Of a stretch of 5,511 bases of DNA, positions 5,155-5,511 are shown piece after piece. This DNA comes from Phyllobacteriaceae bacterium. Lineage in GTDB: Bacteria; Pseudomonadota; Alphaproteobacteria; Rhizobiales; Devosiaceae. Position 1 is the stretch's first letter, and each line of letters opens with the position of its first letter. The position numbers and the translations under genes are program-made. The notes under the pieces are model-generated. The model searched no databases and was not told where the DNA came from. It saw only the letters and a list, made by a program, of their open reading frames with translations. The stretch covers positions 1 to 5,511 of the forward strand of contig JAAZLP010000006.1 of NCBI GenBank assembly GCA_012799265.1. Reading direction: 5' to 3'.

Positions 5155-5511
5155 ATGAAACAAGTCACCTTTACCCTCTCCGCCACCGACGGGATGGCTC
5201 GTCGCGGCCGCATCGACACGCCGCGCGGTGAGATCAATACGCCTGCCTTCATGCCGGTCGGTACCGTCGGCACCGTCAAGGCCATGTATCCCGAGCAGGT
5301 GCGCGAAACCGGCGCCGATATTCTCCTGGGAAACACCTACCACCTGATGCTGAGGCCGGGCGCCGAGCGCGTCGCCAAGCTGGGCGGTCTGCACACCTTC
5401 ATGGATTGGCAGCGACCGATCCTGACCGACAGCGGCGGCTTCCAGGTCATGTCGCTGGCGAAGCTGCGCAAGCTCACCGAGAAGGGTGTGACCTTCAAGT
5501 CCCATATCGAC
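5155..5511 (+). CDS. tgt: tRNA-guanine(34) transglycosylase (Tgt), 5' part
   Basis: Tgt swaps guanine at position 34 of tRNAs for Asp, Asn, His and Tyr with the queuosine precursor preQ1. The window holds the first 119 codons and the gene continues beyond the edge (full family length is about 370-380). Diagnostic segments are RRGRIDTPRGEINTPAFMPVGT (16-37), GADILLGNTYHLMLRPG (53-69) and ILTDSGGFQVMSL (89-101). D92 corresponds to the active-site Asp of the conserved DSGG(F/Y)QV motif. The substrate-binding Asp, the nucleophilic Asp and the zinc site lie past the window edge and cannot be checked. The ATG at 5155 gives the normal family N-terminus. No strong Shine-Dalgarno sequence is visible. 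The gene has its own upstream region, shared with the divergent exported-protein gene, and so is separated from queA. Confidence 0.97.
   Translation, partial: MKQVTFTLSATDGMARRGRIDTPRGEINTPAFMPVGTVGTVKAMYPEQVRETGADILLGNTYHLMLRPGAERVAKLGGLHTFMDWQRPILTDSGGFQVMSLAKLRKLTEKGVTFKSHID

Noticed and set aside
1..5511. Defence system, mobile element, CRISPR or RNA-gene content
   Set aside because: No transposase, integrase, nuclease/helicase, toxin, direct-repeat array or tRNA-like fold is visible. The genes are mostly housekeeping.

Overview
The window looks like a core-genome segment of an alphaproteobacterium, probably of the Hyphomicrobiales (Rhizobiales; a Devosia-like genome would fit, but that is a guess from codon use and gene content). 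The DNA is GC-rich with GC-rich third codon positions. The gene set coaD, two cyclophilins, queA and tgt is a familiar neighbourhood in that group. I see no mobile element, CRISPR array, tRNA, rRNA or phage gene.

Layout on the + strand. Positions 1-198 hold the end of whatever lies upstream and the coaD leader. coaD (199-693, coenzyme A synthesis) overlaps by ATGA with an exported cyclophilin-type prolyl isomerase (690-1277), which ends in a strong intrinsic terminator (1287-1317). A second, cytoplasmic cyclophilin follows (1390-1902). A small exported protein of unknown function (about 1880-2269) overlaps its 3' end. That protein has no clear ribosome binding site, carries a terminator-like hairpin inside its signal-peptide codons, and ends at a TGA that may interrupt a slightly longer frame. 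Then come a YdcZ/DUF606-type small DMT transporter (2377-2826), queA (2894-3973) and an ExoD-family membrane protein (3970-4599) joined to queA by a GTGA overlap.

On the - strand, a cysteine-containing exported protein of unknown function (4596-5027) converges on the ExoD gene, with overlapping stop codons. Its upstream region (5028-5154) is shared with tgt, which starts at 5155 and runs off the window. A perfect 8-bp inverted repeat (5055-5077) in this divergent region is a good operator candidate.

Functional logic. Tgt inserts preQ1 at position 34 of GUN-anticodon tRNAs and QueA then adds the epoxycyclopentane ring, so the two are successive steps of queuosine synthesis. Here they are separated by the ExoD-family gene and the inverted gene. 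The cyclophilins supply prolyl isomerase activity on both sides of the inner membrane. I find no convincing new multi-gene system. The most interesting points are the terminator/signal-peptide overlap, the possible nonsense codon in the small exported protein, the divergent-promoter dyad and the split queA/tgt pair.
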